From: Alcanivorax sp. DSM 26293
GTDB taxonomy: Bacteria; Pseudomonadota; Gammaproteobacteria; Pseudomonadales; Alcanivoracaceae
Reading direction: 5' to 3'
DNA length: 64,000 bases
Assembly: GCF_900107995.1 (NCBI RefSeq)
Contig: NZ_FNUM01000002.1
Span: 332,283 to 396,282, forward strand
In this document: positions 1 through 8,831 of the stretch, in pieces
Layout of the letters: each line of letters starts with the position of its first letter
Numbering within the stretch: position 1 is the stretch's first letter
Notes under the pieces: generated by a model
What the model was told of the DNA's origin: nothing
Seen by the model: the letters and a program-made list of their open reading frames with translations, nothing else
Databases searched by the model: none
Made by a program: the position numbers and the translations under genes

Positions 1-952
1 TGAGCTTCAGGTATTCCAGGGTGTTATCGTCGATGAAGAACATGCCGGCAGTGGCGCCATATTCCGGCGTCATGTTGGCGATGGTAGCACGATCGCCCAC
101 GGACAGGCTGTCAGCGCCTTCGCCGAAGAATTCCAGGTAGGCACCGACAACACGCTCGCGGCGCAGGAACTCGGTGATCGCCAGTACCAGATCAGTACCG
201 TTAATGCCGGGACGCAGTTTGCCGGTGAGCTCCACGCCGACGATGTCAGGCAGACGCATCATGGACGGGTTGCCCAGCATCACGTTCTCGGCCTCGAGAC
301 CACCGACACCAACAGAAATTACGCCGAGCGCATCCACCATGGGCGTATGGCTGTCGGTACCGACACAGGTATCCGGGTAGGCAACGCCATCGCGCACCTG
401 GACCACCGGCGACATTTTCTCCAGGTTGATCTGGTGCATGATGCCATTACCCGGCGGAATCACGTCCACGTTATCAAAGGCGGTCTTGGTCCAGTTGATG
501 AAGTGGAAACGGTCTTCGTTGCGGCGTTCTTCCACCGCCCGGTTTTTCTCGAAGGCATTATCTTCAAAGCCCGGGTGTTCCACAGCCAGGGAGTGATCGA
601 CGATCAGCTGGGTCGGTACCACCGGGTTAACCTTGGACGGATCACCGCCCTGCTCGGCGATGGTGTCGCGCAAGCCGGCCAGATCCACCAATGCGGTCTG
701 GCCCAGGATGTCGTGACAGACAACCCGGGCCGGATACCAGGGGAAATCCAGATCGCGTTTACGCTCGATCAGCTGGTTCAGCGAGTCGGTCAATGCTTCC
801 GGCGCACAGCGGCGAACCAGCTGTTCGGCGAGAATCCGTGAAGTGTACGGCAGTTTGTCGTAGGCCCCAGGCTGGATCGCATCGACGGCCGCACGGGTGT
901 CGAAATACTCCAGCTCGGTGCCGGGAAGGGCTTTGCGGTATTCGGTGTTCAT
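1..952 (-). CDS. acnD: Fe/S-dependent 2-methylisocitrate dehydratase AcnD, 5' part
   Basis: This gene runs off the left window edge, so only about the first 317 codons are visible. I translated it from the complement: it begins [18 protein letters not shown] and continues with an aconitase-type core including [27 protein letters not shown] and [16 protein letters not shown]. The opening and its place behind prpB and prpC identify the AcnD branch, which dehydrates 2-methylcitrate in the methylcitrate cycle together with PrpF. PrpF would be expected just outside the window. The ATG at 952 follows a modest CCAGG ribosome site. The 168-base gap to prpC contains a strong hairpin and a copy of the candidate PrpR operator, so this gene may have its own promoter as well as operon readthrough. 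Confidence 0.93.
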   Translation of the reverse strand, partial: MNTEYRKALPGTELEYFDTRAAVDAIQPGAYDKLPYTSRILAEQLVRRCAPEALTDSLNQLIERKRDLDFPWYPARVVCHDILGQTALVDLAGLRDTIAEQGGDPSKVNPVVPTQLIVDHSLAVEHPGFEDNAFEKNRAVEERRNEDRFHFINWTKTAFDNVDVIPPGNGIMHQINLEKMSPVVQVRDGVAYPDTCVGTDSHTPMVDALGVISVGVGGLEAENVMLGNPSMMRLPDIVGVELTGKLRPGINGTDLVLAITEFLRRERVVGAYLEFFGEGADSLSVGDRATIANMTPEYGATAGMFFIDDNTLEYLKL

Positions 953-1042
953 AGCCTGGGACTCTTTAGTCAATCCTGGGGACGTCTTACAGTCGCACGT
1001 CAGACGCTTTAAACAATTTCTGCTGCGCTCAAATGGGTATCG

Positions 1043-1054
1043 AATGTTGACAAT
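1043..1054. promoter_or_regulatory. Candidate PrpR (GntR) operator upstream of acnD
   Basis: AATGTTGACAAT differs by one base from the two ATTGTTGACAAT copies upstream of the regulator gene. It lies about 90 bases ahead of the acnD start. The core ATTGT-N2-ACAAT is a short palindrome of the type bound by FCD-family GntR dimers. Assignment to this regulator is inference from shared sequence and location. Confidence 0.5.
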
Positions 1055-1082
1055 CAAGCCACCTCGATCCGCATCGGCTTGA

Positions 1083-1114
1083 GCGCCGGGCGTCCGACAT
1101 CAGACGCCCGGCGC
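1083..1114 (-). other. Perfect 12-bp hairpin between prpC and acnD
   Basis: GCGCCGGGCGTC and GACGCCCGGCGC form a perfect stem around an 8-base loop, just after the prpC stop. No T-run follows in the direction of transcription, so it does not look like a simple intrinsic terminator. It may be a transcript processing or stabilising element, or a weak attenuator that lowers acnD relative to prpBC. Confidence 0.6.
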
Positions 1115-1120
1115 GGTCAA

Positions 1121-2251
1121 TCAGCCGCGCTCGGCGATCGGGGTTACCTTGCGCAGTTCCGGACCGGTGTACTCCGCACTGGGACGGATGATGCGGTTAT
1201 CGGCACGTTGCTCGAACACGTGGGCGGCCCAGCCAGTCAGACGGCTCATCACGAAGATAGGGGTGAACAGTTTGGTGGGAATGCCCATGAAGTGATACGC
1301 AGATGCATGGAAAAAATCCGCGTTGCAGAACAGTTTCTTCTCGCGCCACATAACTTCTTCACAACGCACGGATACCGGATACAGCACCGTATCGCCCACA
1401 TCCTTGGCCAGCTTTTCGGACCATTGCTTGATGATGGCATTCCGCGGATCGGATTCGGTGTAGATCGCGTGGCCGAAGCCCATGATCTTTTCCTTGCGCT
1501 CCAGCATGCCCATCATTTCTTTCTCGGCATGCTCCGCATCGGAAAACTTCTCGATCATGTCCATGGCCGCTTCGTTGGCGCCGCCATGCAACGGACCCCG
1601 CAAAGAACCGATGGCACCGGTGACACAGCTGTGCAAATCGCTCAGGGTGGATGCACAAACACGGGCAGTGAAGGTAGACGCGTTGAACTCATGCTCTGCA
1701 TAGAGAATCAGAGATACGTTCATTACCCGCTCGTGCAGCTCGTTGGGCTTTTCGCCGCGCAGAAGATGCAGGAAGTGGGCGCCAATGGACTCGTCGTCAG
1801 TTTCCGGATCGATTTTCACGCCATCGTGGCTGAAACGGTACCAGTAGCAGATGATGCTGGGGAAAGCGGCCAGCAGACGGTCGGTGGCATCTTCCTGCTG
1901 ACTGAAATCGGTTTCCGTTTCCAGATTACCCAGCATGGAGCAGCCGGTGCGCATCACATCCATGGGGTGCGCATCCTTGGGGATTTGCTCCAGAACAGTT
2001 TTCAGCGCATCAGGCAGACCGCGCAGGCTTTTCAACTTGGCCTTGTAGGTGGCCAGCTGATCCTGGGTAGGCAGCTCCCCTTTCAGGATCAGGTGTGCCA
2101 CTTCCTCGAACTCGCAGTTCTCGGCAAGATCTTTCACATCATAACCACGGTAGGTCAGCCCCGAGCCACTCTTGCCAACGGTGGAGAGTGCGGTTTTACC
2201 TGCTACCTGGCCGCGCAGGCCTGCGCCACCGAGTTTTTTGCCTTCTGCCAT
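1121..2251 (-). CDS. prpC: 2-methylcitrate synthase PrpC
   Basis: PrpC condenses propionyl-CoA with oxaloacetate to 2-methylcitrate and CoA in the cytosol. The 376-residue protein has the length of 2-methylcitrate synthases and shows the citrate-synthase active-site segments: GPLHGGANEAAMD, MGFGHAIYTESDPR with its catalytic His, and CNADFFHASAYHFMGIP with the catalytic Asp region. The last segment is typical of the PrpC branch. A strong ribosome site (AAGGAG) precedes the ATG at 2251. It lies 86 bases downstream of prpB on the same strand and is followed by a hairpin and acnD. Confidence 0.95.
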   Translation of the reverse strand: MAEGKKLGGAGLRGQVAGKTALSTVGKSGSGLTYRGYDVKDLAENCEFEEVAHLILKGELPTQDQLATYKAKLKSLRGLPDALKTVLEQIPKDAHPMDVMRTGCSMLGNLETETDFSQQEDATDRLLAAFPSIICYWYRFSHDGVKIDPETDDESIGAHFLHLLRGEKPNELHERVMNVSLILYAEHEFNASTFTARVCASTLSDLHSCVTGAIGSLRGPLHGGANEAAMDMIEKFSDAEHAEKEMMGMLERKEKIMGFGHAIYTESDPRNAIIKQWSEKLAKDVGDTVLYPVSVRCEEVMWREKKLFCNADFFHASAYHFMGIPTKLFTPIFVMSRLTGWAAHVFEQRADNRIIRPSAEYTGPELRKVTPIAERG

Positions 2252-2337
2252 TGTTTATCTCCTTGTGAAACTCATTTTCAGCAATACGAATTCTGCTCTG
2301 TGGGAACGTCTTTCAAGCCGCTCCCAGATAAAATCTC

Positions 2338-3225
2338 TCAGCCCTTGCCTTTGGCGAAGAGCGCATCCAGCTTCTGTTCGTAATCGTGGTAGTTCAGGAA
2401 ATCGTACAGTTCCATACGTGTCTGCATGATGTCTACCACATCCTTCTGATGACCCTGCTCGCGGATGCTCTGGTACACCTTCAACGCCGCCTGGTTCATG
2501 GCACGGAAGGCACTCAGCGGATACAGGATCATGTCGGCGCCAGCCTCTGCCAGCTCTTCGCGGGTGAAGAGTGGCGTCGCACCAAATTCAGTGATATTGG
2601 CCAACAGGGGCACATCCCCAAGCCCTTTCTTGAAGGCCTTGTAATCTTCCAGGGTGTGCACAGCCTCAGCAAAGATGCCGTCTGCTCCGGCATCAATACA
2701 GGCTCTGGAACGCTCGATGGCCGCCTCCAGGCCATCTTTCTGGAAGGCGTCGGTACGGGCAATGATGAAAAAATCATCATCGGTCTTGCCGTCTACGGCC
2801 GCCTTGACTCGGTCAACCATTTCTTCCTGGGAAACAATTTCCTTGTTCGGACGGTGCCCACAACGCTTCTGGGCCACCTGGTCTTCCAGGTGCACCGCGC
2901 CAGCGCCGGCCTTGATCATTTCCTTGACGGTACGGGAGATATTGAACGCCCCACCCCAACCGGTATCGATATCCACCAGCAACGGGGTTTCCACGGCACT
3001 GGAGATGCGGCGCACGTCTTCCAGCACGTCATTCATGCTGGTCATGCCCAGATCCGGCATGCCGTAGCTGGCATTCGCCACGCCACCGCCTGACAGGTAA
3101 ATAGCCCGGTAACCGGTCTGCTCTGCCATCATTGCCGCATAGGCGTTGATGGTGCCCATCACTTGCAGCGGTTTTTCTTCGGCCAGTGCCTTGCGGAAAC
3201 GACCGCCGGCGGTGAGTTTGCTCAT
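2338..3225 (-). CDS. prpB: 2-methylisocitrate lyase PrpB
   Basis: PrpB splits 2-methylisocitrate into pyruvate and succinate, the last step of the methylcitrate cycle. The 295-residue protein shows the isocitrate-lyase superfamily signatures [13 protein letters not shown] (metal-binding region), [13 protein letters not shown] with the catalytic Cys, and a C-terminal [12 protein letters not shown] typical of PrpB. The start at 3225 follows GAGGAG. It sits 72 bases after the GntR regulator gene and before prpC, consistent with one minus-strand operon of regulator, prpB, prpC and acnD. Confidence 0.96.
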   Translation of the reverse strand: MSKLTAGGRFRKALAEEKPLQVMGTINAYAAMMAEQTGYRAIYLSGGGVANASYGMPDLGMTSMNDVLEDVRRISSAVETPLLVDIDTGWGGAFNISRTVKEMIKAGAGAVHLEDQVAQKRCGHRPNKEIVSQEEMVDRVKAAVDGKTDDDFFIIARTDAFQKDGLEAAIERSRACIDAGADGIFAEAVHTLEDYKAFKKGLGDVPLLANITEFGATPLFTREELAEAGADMILYPLSAFRAMNQAALKVYQSIREQGHQKDVVDIMQTRMELYDFLNYHDYEQKLDALFAKGKG

Positions 3226-3275
3226 GGTAAATCTCCTCGTTATGAGCCCAGGGAGCTTGTTTCCAAACGAACTAC

Positions 3276-3304
3276 GTTCGCCATGCGGGCATGGCTCCTA
3301 CGGG
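3276..3304. repeat. Dispersed palindromic repeat, single arm (copy 1)
   Basis: The run from GTTCGCCATGC to TCCTACGGG closely matches one arm of the larger inverted repeat at 16061-16131. It lies between the regulator gene and prpB and overlaps the last codons of the regulator gene. It is probably a REP-like intergenic element. Confidence 0.6.
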
Positions 3305-3993
3305 GTATTAGCCGGTGTGGTGTACTGGTTTTCGATATTCTTGCGCGCACTGCTGATATGGCGACGCATTAACAGCTCGGCCATTTCCGCATCCCGGGCC
3401 TCGATGGCTTCTACGATTCGGCGGTGTTCATTGAGGGCTTTCTGGGGTCGATTAGCCACGGTGCTGAACTGATAGCGGTACATACGCACCAGGTGATACA
3501 GCTCCCCGATCAGCAGTTGGCTTAGCGTGGCATTGTGGCTGCCCTGGATAATGCGATAGTGAAAATCCAGGTCCCCTTCGCGCTGAAAATAAGCCACATC
3601 TTCGCGCAGATCCTGCTGCTGCTCATGCTGGGCCAGCACATCATAGAGGCCACGTACTTCCTCAGCGGTCATGTGCTCGGCGGCCAGCCTGGCAGCCATG
3701 CCTTCCAGGGCTTCGCGCACATGGTAGATTTCGATCAGGTCGTTGACGCTGAGGGAGGCCACGCGAGTCCCCACATGCACCACTCTTTCAAGCAATTTGC
3801 GGGATTCCAGGCGGCGTATCGCTTCACGAAGGGGGCCGCGGCTGACGCCATAGCGGCTGGCCAGCTCGGTTTCGCTGACCTTGGAACCAGGCAGGATTTC
3901 CCCACGCACAATATCGTCCTGGAGCCGGGCGAAGACCCGATCTGCCAGTGTGCGAGTGTTTTCAGGCAAGGAGCCCGGGGAAGCAACAGACAT
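3298..3993 (-). CDS. GntR-family (FCD) transcriptional regulator of the prp operon
   Basis: The 231-residue protein has an N-terminal winged helix-turn-helix of the GntR type (about residues 15-80, with SETELASRYGVSRGPLREAI) and a C-terminal FCD ligand domain containing DLDFHYRIIQGSHN. It is the first gene of the prp operon, and two exact copies of a palindromic ATTGTTGACAAT site flank its predicted promoter. This supports an autoregulated, propionate-metabolite-responsive regulator, often called PrpR although unrelated to the sigma-54 PrpR of enterics. No clear ribosome site precedes the ATG, which sits 5 bases from a hairpin containing the proximal operator. The role is inferred from context. 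The family assignment is firm. Confidence 0.9.
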   Translation of the reverse strand: MSVASPGSLPENTRTLADRVFARLQDDIVRGEILPGSKVSETELASRYGVSRGPLREAIRRLESRKLLERVVHVGTRVASLSVNDLIEIYHVREALEGMAARLAAEHMTAEEVRGLYDVLAQHEQQQDLREDVAYFQREGDLDFHYRIIQGSHNATLSQLLIGELYHLVRMYRYQFSTVANRPQKALNEHRRIVEAIEARDAEMAELLMRRHISSARKNIENQYTTPANTP

Positions 3994-3998
3994 AAAAC

Positions 3999-4031
3999 AG
4001 CCCGATTGTTGACAATCTGAACAACCGGGCT
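3999..4031 (-). promoter_or_regulatory. Leader hairpin containing the proximal PrpR operator
   Basis: AGCCCGATTGTT at 3999-4010 pairs with AACAACCGGGCT at 4020-4031, with one mismatch and a 9-base loop. The operator ATTGTTGACAAT occupies 4005-4016. In the transcript the hairpin ends 5 bases before the regulator start codon, which lacks a visible Shine-Dalgarno site, so it could limit translation as well as carry the operator. Confidence 0.5.
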
Positions 4032-4033
4032 GG

Positions 4034-4062
4034 ACTTTACGCCCCTAAACAGGATGTTTCAA
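4034..4062 (-). promoter_or_regulatory. Predicted prp operon promoter
   Basis: On the minus strand TTGAAA (4062-4057) and TAAAGT (4039-4034) are separated by exactly 17 bases, a sigma-70-like arrangement. One exact operator (4068-4079) lies just upstream of the -35 box. The other (4005-4016) lies just downstream of the expected start site. No experimental start is known. Confidence 0.5.
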
Positions 4063-4067
4063 GAGGC

Positions 4068-4079
4068 ATTGTTGACAAT
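4068..4079. promoter_or_regulatory. Distal PrpR operator
   Basis: A second exact ATTGTTGACAAT lies 63 bases from the copy at 4005-4016, close to six helical turns. This places both sites on the same DNA face and would permit looping by a dimeric or tetrameric GntR protein. Binding is inferred from the repeated palindrome. Confidence 0.55.
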
Positions 4080-4090
4080 TAGCGTTAAGT

Positions 4091-6112
4091 CTAAGGCGCC
4101 ATTGGGTCACAGTTCTGGTCGCCAGGGGCTCCCTTGAAGAATTGCACGGCGCCCACGGTCAGTGAGTTAAAAACCTTACTCTCTAACTCAGTGGGGGGAT
4201 CCTGGAACGTCTCTTCCCGCATTATGAGGGGAAGATAGCTCTGCTCTACCCACTTTGCACGAAGACCGATTTCGAAATTTTCGTCACCCAGTCGGTACAT
4301 TGGCGCACATTCATCAGCCTCTTCCCTCAAATCAATTCGACCTTCAATCGCCGTATTGTAGTGAGGAATAGCGCTTCGAACGTCAAGACCGGGGGCCAAC
4401 ATCAATGACACATTGGCACTTCTAGGGGTCTCAAAAGTACGCGTCACAAAGCCCACATCATGGTTACTGAGCTGGCAGCTATCCTTGGCTTGGTTCCAGG
4501 TTCCAACTTCAATAAAACCATCGCTCTTGACTGATAAACAGAACTCGCCAACCGGGCCATCTGGCCCGAGACCTTCATCAAGACGAATACGCTCATCCGT
4601 CGGGCCATCGCCTGTTTGCTGATAATTACCAGCAACAAAGCAGTTTTCGCCATTGCGATCACAGGAGACCGGGGTAACTTCCTCGTTCTCTTCCGGACTG
4701 TCGTCATCAGGGCTGGGAATTTCTGAGCATACCGCATCGTCATCATCTTCACCGACACAGGCACGCATCAGACGAAGTGTATAAACTCCCACAAGATCTG
4801 AGACAATGGAACCATCAGGTCTGGCTTGAACAACGGCAGTTTTGCTTGCCCGAAACGGCAAAGGTTTATCATCGGCCAGATTCTGGGTAAGCAGAGTACC
4901 CGTCACCTTGCCTTTTTCCGAGTCTGCCAGCGGCTCAACGCCACTGGGGAAATCCAGATTGAAATCACTGCGGCCTTCAACCGTTACACCAGAATAAAGC
5001 CCACTGGCAAGGAATCGACCAGAGAGATCTGCAACGGTATCAAGTTCATCGGCATCGCCGATACCACGGCCCAAAAGGCCGACAAACAAATTTGAAGGCG
5101 CCCCCTGCTCTTGAAACTCAAGCAAATCTGACAAGCTGGCATTGGATCTGAAACCCACATAATCAAATGTGCTATCTTGCTGACTTGTAGCTCTAAGACC
5201 CAGTCCACCACCAAGGATTTGACCGTCTGGTAAAACCAATGCATTCAATGATAGAGAAATATTCGTGCCGGGCGCCCCACCATAGTCACACGCTTCAAGT
5301 TCAACCCCTTGAAGTATGCATTCCTCTGAAACGCTGAGGGCGTAAAGACCGGAACGTGTGCGGTCATTGGCGAACTCGACATTTTCCTGGTATGACTCGG
5401 TACTGGAAGGGTCAAAACCATCCACGTTGTACAACTGGCTCGCATTAACGTTATCAATCAATCCCTGCCAGGCATCCTTGAATGCAGCATAATCAGAGTA
5501 TGCAAAGCCATCCGCAGGAATCAATTGCGGCTGAGCATCAATGATAGTATTCGGATCGCCATCATCCCCATTCTCATCGGGCTCTCCTGGAATAATGATG
5601 GCTTCGTCAGAGTCATTGCCCTGTTCGTTGAGAGCATGAAGCAAGGCCGAGCGATTCAATACGGAGCTTGCTGTGCCCAGCTGCCCCTCCTGAACGGCCA
5701 ACCGTCGAGGCGGATCCAGCAAATCGGCTATCGTTACCTGATAAAGCTCTTTACGTTGCTCAAGAGGGAATACATATTCCCCTAAAGTCACACGATTCCC
5801 CTCGAATACTCCGTTCCCGATATAAAACTCGATAGAGCGTGAGCTTGCCGGACACAATGCATGGTATGCGGGCACCTCGATATCACCAATGGGGGTGTCA
5901 CTGCCCCTAGTGAAGCCGTTAGAGCTGCCACATCGGTAGCCCAAGTTGGCAACTCTGGGACCCTGTAGCTCGACCAGAGATTCCCCACGAGGGTTGATGT
6001 TACAGGTAGCCCCTAGCGGACACCCCGGAACCGTAGCATCAGAAAAATCCTCGCCGCCATTACAGCCAGCCAGCGCCAGGGCAGCAAAAGCCATTAATGT
6101 TAGATGTCGCAT
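4091..6112 (-). CDS. FilF-like outer-envelope lipoprotein
   Basis: The 673-residue protein begins MRHLTLMAFAALALAGCNGG, a short lipoprotein signal with lipobox LAGC. The mature part is acidic, with Asp/Glu-rich stretches near residues 175-195 and 465-490, has many Cys residues, and has no membrane segments after the signal. I do not recognise an enzymatic domain. By position, as the last gene of a six-gene cluster, by size and by its lipobox, it resembles the protein annotated in Acinetobacter as putative pilus assembly protein FilF. It probably sits on the outer membrane and serves a surface structure. Base composition looks more AT-rich than the flanking prp genes. Function unknown. Confidence 0.6.
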   Translation of the reverse strand: MRHLTLMAFAALALAGCNGGEDFSDATVPGCPLGATCNINPRGESLVELQGPRVANLGYRCGSSNGFTRGSDTPIGDIEVPAYHALCPASSRSIEFYIGNGVFEGNRVTLGEYVFPLEQRKELYQVTIADLLDPPRRLAVQEGQLGTASSVLNRSALLHALNEQGNDSDEAIIIPGEPDENGDDGDPNTIIDAQPQLIPADGFAYSDYAAFKDAWQGLIDNVNASQLYNVDGFDPSSTESYQENVEFANDRTRSGLYALSVSEECILQGVELEACDYGGAPGTNISLSLNALVLPDGQILGGGLGLRATSQQDSTFDYVGFRSNASLSDLLEFQEQGAPSNLFVGLLGRGIGDADELDTVADLSGRFLASGLYSGVTVEGRSDFNLDFPSGVEPLADSEKGKVTGTLLTQNLADDKPLPFRASKTAVVQARPDGSIVSDLVGVYTLRLMRACVGEDDDDAVCSEIPSPDDDSPEENEEVTPVSCDRNGENCFVAGNYQQTGDGPTDERIRLDEGLGPDGPVGEFCLSVKSDGFIEVGTWNQAKDSCQLSNHDVGFVTRTFETPRSANVSLMLAPGLDVRSAIPHYNTAIEGRIDLREEADECAPMYRLGDENFEIGLRAKWVEQSYLPLIMREETFQDPPTELESKVFNSLTVGAVQFFKGAPGDQNCDPMAP

Positions 6113-6156
6113 AATTCTTTACCTGTCATCTCAAGCCGGGAAGGCCCCGACTGAAT

Positions 6157-7044
6157 TCATTGGGCGGATAGCAGCAACTCGCCGTTCAGTACTGCCTGCA
6201 ACCCATCAGTGCTTGGCTGTTCTTGTTGATAAGGCAGGAAAACCACCAAGTGGCGTTGACCGGATTCACGCGGAAAGGTTCCTTGCAGATAGCCGTAACG
6301 GTACCAGGTCTCCGGGTATTTTCGACTGAACGGTTGATCGACAAGAAGCAGTGGCCGCCCCTGCTCATCCAGCCAGAGAAGCTGGGCAGCCACATAGTCT
6401 TTTTTCCGGATAAATGCCTTCAGATCAAGACTGTTCACATCTTCGGCAAACTTAAGCGCCTTGGCCTTGAATGGCTGATCACCAAGCAAGACCGGACTGT
6501 CCGGGGCAAACGTAATCAGTATTTCCTGCCCGGCGCCAAGGGTTTCGCTTTCGTCAAGCAAGTGCAGGCAGCAATCCTGCCTTATCGTCCGATAGGTTTC
6601 CAGGAACCCATCGCCGCCGGATAATTCCGCATAGTCAGGCTCAACCCGGTTTTTGGCTTCTTTCTCTGCCACCATATCCACCGGACGGCTCACTAGCTGG
6701 CCGCTTTCATCCATATAGGTGATGAAGCGGTCTCGCTCTTTCGCTGCAAGCTCCTGGTCAATCTCTTCACTGGGCCGGTAATCCTCAAGGGGTGCAGACA
6801 GCAAATCACCACCGGATGTGTCGATAGTGTCGATAGTGTCGACAGTTTCAACACTGTCTTCCTTGGCCTCTTCCGCGGCTTGCTCCGACAGGGGCTTTTC
6901 AATGGTAACCAGGTTCCCCTGGGCATCCGTGTAAACGTAAAACTCACCCTGCCCCGGGTTGCTTTGGCAGGCAGAAAGAAGCAGGCAAAAGGTCATTACC
7001 AATGCAAAGGTATGCAGTATTGGTTTCACGCCATCACCCTGCAT
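6157..7044 (-). CDS. FilE-like lipoprotein
   Basis: I place the start at 7044 (MQGDGVKPILHTFAL), preceded by GGAG. An upstream in-frame ATG at 7131 would add 29 residues ahead of the signal peptide. The 295-residue product has a lipobox LSAC. The mature region opens with FYVYTDAQGNLVTIEKP and has a similar motif FITYMDESGQLVSRPVD about 80 residues later. A short Thr/Asp repeat (VDTIDTIDT) lies between them. The C-terminal half (from about residue 150) is a beta-rich domain reminiscent of MalM-type periplasmic proteins. Position between the FadL-like gene and the large lipoprotein matches FilE of Acinetobacter. Function unknown. Confidence 0.6.
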   Translation of the reverse strand: MQGDGVKPILHTFALVMTFCLLLSACQSNPGQGEFYVYTDAQGNLVTIEKPLSEQAAEEAKEDSVETVDTIDTIDTSGGDLLSAPLEDYRPSEEIDQELAAKERDRFITYMDESGQLVSRPVDMVAEKEAKNRVEPDYAELSGGDGFLETYRTIRQDCCLHLLDESETLGAGQEILITFAPDSPVLLGDQPFKAKALKFAEDVNSLDLKAFIRKKDYVAAQLLWLDEQGRPLLLVDQPFSRKYPETWYRYGYLQGTFPRESGQRHLVVFLPYQQEQPSTDGLQAVLNGELLLSAQ

Positions 7045-7133
7045 CTTCTTCTGTTCTCCACGACTGCATGCACCCATGATGATTCTGCAGGACTCCTCGC
7101 AAGCCAACCTGGCAGCGTTCGTTGTATGCAATA

Positions 7134-8801
7134 TTAGAAACGGGTTCTGAACGCCAGCCCCATAATCGTGACTGTCGCTTCGGTTTTGATATCCAGCCCT
7201 GCATAGGGGTTGTACACCACATTGTCGATACCCGTACAGTTTGCCGCACAGCTTGAATTCGCCGGGATTTCATCCTCGCTGCGAAGCTGGGCAATCCCCA
7301 GGTCGATATCCGTATCCTTATCCCATTTGTAGCCAAGGCCGAGGCTGTAGTATTTGGCCTCGTTGATCGGCACCAGCGGGCTGCGACGGTCCTCAGGAAT
7401 GGCCGACGCCCGCGGCTCGTAGCCGGCACGAAGCTGGATACGACCGGTGAGATCATAGGAAGCACCAAACGCCAGATTCCACGTGGACTGGTAGTTCAGC
7501 GGATAATTTAAACGCGTTGAGGTAGAACCCGGTGAAAACAGACGCGCCAGACTAAGCACCGCTGAGCTGCGGTCAAAGGCAAACTCGAAGGAATCCCACT
7601 CTTTGTAATCCGCCCAGACCGCATCGATATTAAACTGCAGTCTTTCGGTGGGGCGAATTTTGATGCCGGTCTGAAATGACGCCGGCATGGTCAAATCCAT
7701 GCTGACTCGGCCCACTTCCTCTGGCGCAACACGAGAAGGAATTCCAAGCACCGCCAGGGCAATGGCACCGGTGGCAGAACTCCCAATACCATTAATGGTT
7801 TCCTGGGCAGCATTGGAGTAGCTGATTTTGTAATCACCGCGCATATGCGTCTTGGCCGCTGAGCGCCATACGGCCCCCCAGGCAAACCGGTCATTAGGCT
7901 CCCACAGAACACCCAGGTTGTAAGAGGGACTGAACCGCTGATCCATTTTGACGTCCAGGGATGCCAGATTCTTGAACGGACCCAGGCCTTCCTCCGGGCG
8001 ACAGATCCCGAACAGGATCAGATCGAGAGCAATATTTGATTCCCCTTTGAAGGGAGCACAGATGCTTTCATCCAGCACTCGTGCAAAGCCCAAAAGCTCG
8101 TTGGGAGCACGAAAATCCTGCTCCAGTGCAACCGCCTGAAAACTCATGCCGATGGAGGCACCGATCGAAAGCTCATCATTCACCCGGTAGCCCACCGATG
8201 GGGAAAGATAGGTAATACGCTCCAGGGCAACCCTTTCCCCCATGAAGTTACCGACGTCATCTTCATCGCGATAAAAACCGGCCGCCATGGGCAAATACGT
8301 GGCTGTGCCGAAGGTAAATTTGGAGCCTGCAGGGCGAATGGAAAATGCCGGCAACGGGCCGGCAATCAACGGCCCCGGCGGCAGATCCACGGTATCGTTA
8401 ATAAAGGGGACATAGAGAGAAATCCCCTCAATAGTACTGTTCGCGGTTTTAAAATCCCGACAGAAATCCACACCATCATTGGGGGCATCATTACAAACCA
8501 CCGGATCATCGGAAAAGCCGAAAACGTTATAGTCCGGTGGCGCGGAGAACTCCGAGTTCAAGCTGAAGTCCGCAGCGAGGAACTGCAAATCAACCCTGCG
8601 ACCATCCAGTTTGGCAAGACCCGCCGGGTTAAAGTGAATAGCCATAATCCCCGGTGGATCGGCCGTGACTGCGTGGCCCATGCTCATGGCCCGCACATCA
8701 ATCGCCAGGTTGTTCGCCAGCTGGGCGTTGACACTCGTTGCAAACGCCCCACCCAGCAGAGCCACCAGGCCAAAGACCAACGCCTTCTTGTTATTTTTCA
8801 T
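7134..8801 (-). CDS. FadL/OMPP1-family outer membrane beta-barrel (FilD-like)
   Basis: The 555-residue protein starts with a signal peptide ending SVNAQLANN. The next segment, AMSMGHAVTADPPGIMAIHFNPAGLAKL when read in pieces, is the N-terminal hatch signature of the OMPP1/FadL/TodX family, which import long-chain fatty acids and other hydrophobic compounds. Many alternating aromatic strands follow, and the protein ends in a terminal aromatic (LAFRTRF), as expected for a barrel. It is larger than E. coli FadL (about 446 residues). Its place inside a fil-like operon suggests a dedicated role there rather than general fatty acid uptake, but hydrophobic substrate import is equally possible. Confidence 0.75.
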   Translation of the reverse strand: MKNNKKALVFGLVALLGGAFATSVNAQLANNLAIDVRAMSMGHAVTADPPGIMAIHFNPAGLAKLDGRRVDLQFLAADFSLNSEFSAPPDYNVFGFSDDPVVCNDAPNDGVDFCRDFKTANSTIEGISLYVPFINDTVDLPPGPLIAGPLPAFSIRPAGSKFTFGTATYLPMAAGFYRDEDDVGNFMGERVALERITYLSPSVGYRVNDELSIGASIGMSFQAVALEQDFRAPNELLGFARVLDESICAPFKGESNIALDLILFGICRPEEGLGPFKNLASLDVKMDQRFSPSYNLGVLWEPNDRFAWGAVWRSAAKTHMRGDYKISYSNAAQETINGIGSSATGAIALAVLGIPSRVAPEEVGRVSMDLTMPASFQTGIKIRPTERLQFNIDAVWADYKEWDSFEFAFDRSSAVLSLARLFSPGSTSTRLNYPLNYQSTWNLAFGASYDLTGRIQLRAGYEPRASAIPEDRRSPLVPINEAKYYSLGLGYKWDKDTDIDLGIAQLRSEDEIPANSSCAANCTGIDNVVYNPYAGLDIKTEATVTIMGLAFRTRF

Positions 8802-8831
8802 GGCATGCCTCTCACAACTGCAAATGTCGGC

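Noticed and set aside
1079-2383. A 434-codon open frame on the plus strand opposite prpC
   Set aside because: It is antisense to the well-supported prpC gene, has no recognisable domain, and arises from GC-rich codon bias.
7134-8801. Calling the FadL-like barrel a dedicated alkane importer
   Set aside because: FadL-family membership is clear, but nothing in the sequence identifies alkanes, and its operon suggests a role with the fil-like proteins.
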